Source of the DNA: Candidatus Hydrogenedentota bacterium
GTDB taxonomy: Bacteria > Hydrogenedentota > Hydrogenedentia > Hydrogenedentales > CAITNO01
Assembly: GCA_012730045.1 (NCBI GenBank)
Contig: JAAYBR010000047.1
Span: 1 to 64,000 of the forward strand
Direction of reading: 5' to 3'
Length of the DNA stretch: 64,000 bases
A model generated the notes under the pieces. The model ran no database searches and was not told where the DNA came from. It was given only the letters and a program-made list of their open reading frames with translations. Below are positions 60,693 through 64,000 of this stretch, piece after piece (position 1 is the first letter of the stretch; each line of letters starts with the position of its first letter). The translations under genes and the position numbers were made by a program.

Positions 60693-61818
60693 CACGCGGC
60701 GGGCCGACATTGACTGGCTGCGCATCGGGGCGGTGCTCCTGCTGGTTCCCTTCCACACAGCGTGCGTCTACGGCGCGTGGGGCGATTTCTATGTGAGAGG
60801 GGGGGAGAGAAGCCTCCTGCTCAGTGCGCTGGTGGTGACGGGTTGCGGTGCTTGGCACATGCCCCTCCTGTTCTGGCTGGCGGGGGCGTCCGCCCGCATG
60901 TCCCTCGCCGCGCGCGGCGCGGGCGGCTTCCTGGCGGAGCGGGTCCGCCGCCTGCTGGTTCCCTTTGTCTTTGGCGTGCTGGTGGTGGTGCCGCCCCAGT
61001 CCTATCTGGCCTGCCTGGTGCGCGGCACCTGGTCCGGCGGCTATTTTTCCTGGTACCCCCGCCAGTTCTTCACCATCGGCCCGGCGGGCCTCTCAGGCTA
61101 TGAAGGCGGGTTCACCCCGGCCCATCTCTGGTTTGTGCTGTTCCTCTTCGTCTATGTGTGCGTGTCGTTTCCCCTGCTGAAATGGCTGGCCGGGGACGCA
61201 TCTGCACGATTTCGAGGATGCCTCGCCGCTCTGCTGGAACATCCGGTGGCGTTCTGGCTGGTCCCTGTTCCGTTCATGCTCGCGCAGCTCGTCCCGGATA
61301 TTGGGGACAAAAACATCCCCTATTTCTTTCTCATATTCATCGCCGGTTTCTTGTGGCAGGCGGACCCCGCGATTGCCGCCGCTCTGGAAAGGCGCAGGCG
61401 CGCCGCCTTGATCGTTGGTCTCCTGTGTCTGGCGGCACCCATTGCCGGATGGGTTGCCGGCGCGCACCACCATTTCTGGGTCGGCAAGGCTCTGGACATT
61501 TCTTACGAGGGCTTTGCCATGTGGTGCCTGGTGGTCGCTCTGGTTGGATACGGGAAACGCCTCGCGGACCTGCGGCCGGCGATTCTTCCGCATCTTGCGG
61601 AGGGGGCCTATCCCTTCTACATCCTTCACCAGACCATCGTGGTCTGCACCGCGTTTTTTCTCCGGCCATTCGCGTTGCCGCCGCTGCCGGGGTTCCTGAT
61701 CGTGACGGCGGGGGCGGGGACCTTCACGGCGCTGCTCTATCTGGGGCTGGTGCGGCCGTTCAACCCGGTCCGCTTCCTCTTCGGCATGAAACCCCGGCGA
61801 AAAAGGGCGGCCGCATGA
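60685..61818 (+). CDS. acyltransferase-3 family membrane protein
   Basis: A 377-residue multi-pass inner-membrane protein of the acyltransferase-3/OpgC type, which O-acetylates or succinylates extracytoplasmic glycans. The hallmark start is DWLRIGAVLLLVPFHTACVY with its catalytic His. About ten hydrophobic segments follow, including ERVRRLLVPFVFGVLVVVPP, HLWFVLFLFVYVC and YPFYILHQTIVVCTAFFL (the conserved late YPFYxLH). It overlaps the sulfatase C gene by 8 nt, so it is part of the same operon, which suggests it modifies or protects a related polysaccharide. Confidence 0.9.
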   Translation: MADTRRADIDWLRIGAVLLLVPFHTACVYGAWGDFYVRGGERSLLLSALVVTGCGAWHMPLLFWLAGASARMSLAARGAGGFLAERVRRLLVPFVFGVLVVVPPQSYLACLVRGTWSGGYFSWYPRQFFTIGPAGLSGYEGGFTPAHLWFVLFLFVYVCVSFPLLKWLAGDASARFRGCLAALLEHPVAFWLVPVPFMLAQLVPDIGDKNIPYFFLIFIAGFLWQADPAIAAALERRRRAALIVGLLCLAAPIAGWVAGAHHHFWVGKALDISYEGFAMWCLVVALVGYGKRLADLRPAILPHLAEGAYPFYILHQTIVVCTAFFLRPFALPPLPGFLIVTAGAGTFTALLYLGLVRPFNPVRFLFGMKPRRKRAAA

Positions 61819-61891
61819 TTGACTCCGGCGGGGTCCAACCCCTACCTTTGTCCTGCGGCGTCGCGGACTGCGGGCGCCGGAGACAGGATCC

Positions 61892-63037
61892 ATGAAACTG
61901 GTCATTGCCCCAGACTCCTTCAAGGAGGCGGCGTCCGCCGCGCGCGTCGCGGCGGCGGTCGCGGACGGGTGGCGGTCTGTCTGGCCGGAGACGGAGTTGT
62001 GCCTCGTTCCCATGGCCGACGGCGGTGAGGGAACGCTCGACGCCCTGGTCGGCGGCGGGCGCGGGCGCGTGGAGCGGGTGGAGACGACGGGCCCCCTGGG
62101 CGAGCCTGTCACCGCGTCCCTCGGGTTTCTGGACGAAGGCCGGGCCGCCGTGGTGGAGTCGGCCCAGGCGGTCGGCCTCTCGCTGATTCCGCCGGAACGG
62201 CGTAATCCCGCCCGGACCACCACCTTCGGCATTGGCAGGATGATCGCCGCCGCGCTGGACCGGGGAGCGCGGCGCATCCTCGTGGCCGTGGGGGGCACGT
62301 CCACCAACGACGGCGGCGCGGGCATGGCCCAGGCGCTGGGCGTGTCGTTGAAAGACGCCGAAGGCCGGGAGCTTCCCCCGGGCGGGGAGGCCCTGCTGAG
62401 GTTGGACCACGTGGACCTGTCCGGGCTGGATCCGCGCATCGCCGAGACGGAAATCCTGGTCGCCTGCGATGTGAACAACCCCCTGTGCGGACCCGCAGGG
62501 GCTTCTCTCCTGTACTCGCCGCAGAAGGGTGCGGACCCGGTCCTGGCCGAACGGCTTGACGATGCCCTGGCCCATTTCGCCGGGGTGGTCCTGCGGGGCC
62601 TGGATAAGGATGTTCGCATTCTGCCGGGGGGCGGCGCGGCGGGCGGACTGGGCGCGGGCCTGGCGGCGTTTCTCGGCGCGCGTCTCGTGCCCGGCGTGGA
62701 GGTGGTGGCCCGCGAGGCGGGGCTGGAGGAGGCGCTGCGCGGGGCGGACCTCGTGATCACGGGGGAGGGCCGGCTGGACGCCCAGTCGCTCTGGGGGAAG
62801 GTGCCCGTGGGGGTGGCCCGGCTGGGCCGCGCCGCCGGGGTGCCGGTCATCGCCCTGGCGGGAAGCCTGTCCGGGGATCTGTCGGCCCTTTGCGCGGAGG
62901 GGCTGACCGCCGCCTTCGCCCTGGCCGACGGCCCCATGTCCCTGGAGGAATCCATGGTCGCCACGGAGGAACTGTTGCGGCGCCGAAGTGCCATGCTTGC
63001 CCGTGTCTGGCGCGCCGCCCAGGAGGTGCGGCCATGA
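61892..63037 (+). CDS. glycerate kinase (GlxK/GarK type)
   Basis: A 381-residue glycerate kinase of the PF02595 family, forming phosphoglycerate from glycerate. MKLVIAPDSFKEAASAARVA opens the protein, MADGGEGTLDAL is at about residue 42, VAVGGTSTNDGGAGMAQALG near 130 is the phosphate-binding core, LPGGGAAGGLGAGLAAFLGA is near 250 and TGEGRLDAQSLWGKVP near 290. It is downstream of a sulfatase/acyltransferase run, and its stop overlaps the next gene's ATG. Glycerate from sugar-acid breakdown is a plausible input. Confidence 0.92.
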   Translation: MKLVIAPDSFKEAASAARVAAAVADGWRSVWPETELCLVPMADGGEGTLDALVGGGRGRVERVETTGPLGEPVTASLGFLDEGRAAVVESAQAVGLSLIPPERRNPARTTTFGIGRMIAAALDRGARRILVAVGGTSTNDGGAGMAQALGVSLKDAEGRELPPGGEALLRLDHVDLSGLDPRIAETEILVACDVNNPLCGPAGASLLYSPQKGADPVLAERLDDALAHFAGVVLRGLDKDVRILPGGGAAGGLGAGLAAFLGARLVPGVEVVAREAGLEEALRGADLVITGEGRLDAQSLWGKVPVGVARLGRAAGVPVIALAGSLSGDLSALCAEGLTAAFALADGPMSLEESMVATEELLRRRSAMLARVWRAAQEVRP

Positions 63038-64000
63038 AGTCCCCGGACACGGCACACGCGGGGCTTCCGTTCTCCCCGGGGCGTCTTTTGCGCACGGTGA
63101 CGCGCCTGCATCCCGCCCAGGTCGGCTGGCGGCTTCTGCGCACGGCGCAGCAGCCCTTTGCGCCCGCGGCGGCGCGGCGGTGCGGTCCCGGAACACAGGG
63201 GGCGCTTGACACGGAGACGCTGTCCCGCCTGCGCGCCTTTTTGGAGGATGCGGCCCGCGCCGGGCTGGCGGCGGGGGGGGGACTGCTGGAAGCCCTTCGC
63301 TCGGGACACCCCGTCTTTCTGAACCGTGCGGCCTCCGCAGCGGGGTATCCGTGGAACGATGCCGCGCTGCCCAAACTCTGGCGCTACCAGCTGCACGGGT
63401 TCCGTTGGCTGATGTTGCTGGCCCTGGAGAACACGCACGCTCCCCGGCCGGAGGACCGCGCATTGGCGCGGGACGCGTTCTCAGACTGGATGCGGAACAA
63501 CCCGCCGGGGACGGGCGACGGATGGGAACCGTTCCCGGTTTCGGAGCGTATCCTGAACTGGTCGCTTGCGGGGGCGGTGTTTACCCCGGAGGATCTGGAT
63601 CTGCGCGCCTCCGTGGAGCACCAGGCCCGGTGGCTGGCGCGGCGGTTTGAATGGGACCTTCAGGGGAACCATTTGCTCAAGAACGCCTGCGCCCTGGCGG
63701 TGGCGGGCGCGGTGCTGGGCGATGCGGCTCTGTGGACGCGGGGCGCGGCGGAGGCAATGAGGCAGTTTGACCGGCAGGTGCTGTCTGACGGGGGGCACTG
63801 CGAGCGGAGTCCCATGTACCACGCCCTGGCGTTGTGGGACGGGCTGGTGCTGCATGCCGCCCTGGGGGACGAGCACCCCGCCGCGGAGCGGTTGCGCCCT
63901 GTGCTGCTGCGCATGGCGGACTTTCTCCAGGGGGTGGCGCATCCCGACGGCGACATTCCGCTGTTCAACGACGCCGTGCTCGGGGAGGCGTTCCCGGCGC
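63034..64000 (+). CDS. heparinase II/III-like lyase, 5' part
   Basis: This gene runs off the right edge; 322 codons are visible. The N-terminal toroid of heparinase II/III-family proteins is recognisable: RLHPAQVGWRLL near residue 20, WEPFPVSERILNWSLAG near 165 and FEWDLQGNHLLKNACALAVA near 208, with SPMYHALALWDGLVL near 258. Such enzymes eliminate uronic-acid-containing chains such as heparin, heparan or alginate-like glycans; in some lineages they act in surface polysaccharide synthesis loci. AGGAGG lies before the ATG, which overlaps the glycerate kinase stop. Placed with three sulfatases it fits breakdown of a sulfated glycosaminoglycan-like polymer. No signal peptide is obvious at the start. 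Confidence 0.85.
   Translation, partial: MKSPDTAHAGLPFSPGRLLRTVTRLHPAQVGWRLLRTAQQPFAPAAARRCGPGTQGALDTETLSRLRAFLEDAARAGLAAGGGLLEALRSGHPVFLNRAASAAGYPWNDAALPKLWRYQLHGFRWLMLLALENTHAPRPEDRALARDAFSDWMRNNPPGTGDGWEPFPVSERILNWSLAGAVFTPEDLDLRASVEHQARWLARRFEWDLQGNHLLKNACALAVAGAVLGDAALWTRGAAEAMRQFDRQVLSDGGHCERSPMYHALALWDGLVLHAALGDEHPAAERLRPVLLRMADFLQGVAHPDGDIPLFNDAVLGEAFPA

Overview
The window is high-GC bacterial DNA, densely coded on both strands, with mostly strong Shine-Dalgarno starts. Several features point to the Planctomycetes/Lentisphaerae/Hydrogenedentota neighbourhood. These are a DUF1559-type prepilin-like protein with an H-X9-DG-like end, Tat-exported sulfatases, a GH89 and a GH106-like glycosidase, secreted beta-helix proteins, and a PASTA/EF-hand surface protein with an unusual Cys-rich C-terminal anchor. 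A Hydrogenedentota-like organism is the best guess, but this is inference; no rRNA or other taxonomic marker is present.

Left part (1 to about 16.39 kb): a genomic island. Its right edge is a 50-nt 3' half of tRNA-Gly(CCC) (16345-16394) with no 5' half, as expected for an attachment site duplicated by a tRNA-targeting integrative element. Inside are a frameshifted beta-helix/PASTA protein bracketed by 43-nt imperfect direct repeats, and a composite defence locus. From its own promoter and all leftward run hsdM, an Abi_2 (AbiD/F-like) gene, a DUF262/DUF1524 GmrSD-like gene, hsdS, an anti-phage dCTP deaminase (AvcD/DCD type), and a 50-codon gene overlapping the deaminase out of frame. An intrinsic terminator closes this run; hsdR follows as a separate unit. 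A small HTH protein sits near the island edge.

Middle part (16.4-50 kb): yifB/comM; a VIC-type ion channel whose selectivity filter has lost GYGD; a repeat-rich spacer; a GH106-like glycosidase; a 600-bp cassette of two 55-bp inverted repeats around a DUF559 nuclease gene, inserted at the 3' end of a GH89 gene; and an apparent operon galE-like / degenerate NtrC-type regulator / EEP-family hydrolase / GH89. These are followed by a CDP-paratose 2-epimerase, a DUF1559 protein, a DapA-family enzyme, a PH-like membrane protein, two overlapping GT4 glycosyltransferases, a paaK-ACT-paaK cluster, an ABC-F ATPase, lon-engB, a beta-helix protein, hflX-nudix, a zinc-ribbon/MshEN/HDOD fusion with a Nif11-like small protein, and a SPASM-like protein lacking the radical-SAM motif.

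Right part (50-64 kb): a candidate 6S RNA; a conserved small protein; rsmE, a HIT protein and aroE; tlyA (possibly leaderless), recN and a LOG-family gene; then a carbohydrate/sulfate locus with three sulfatases, an acyltransferase-3 membrane enzyme, glycerate kinase, and a heparinase II/III-like lyase that runs off the window. The secreted glycosidases, sulfatases and lyase suggest a heterotroph living on sulfated or amino-sugar polysaccharides.
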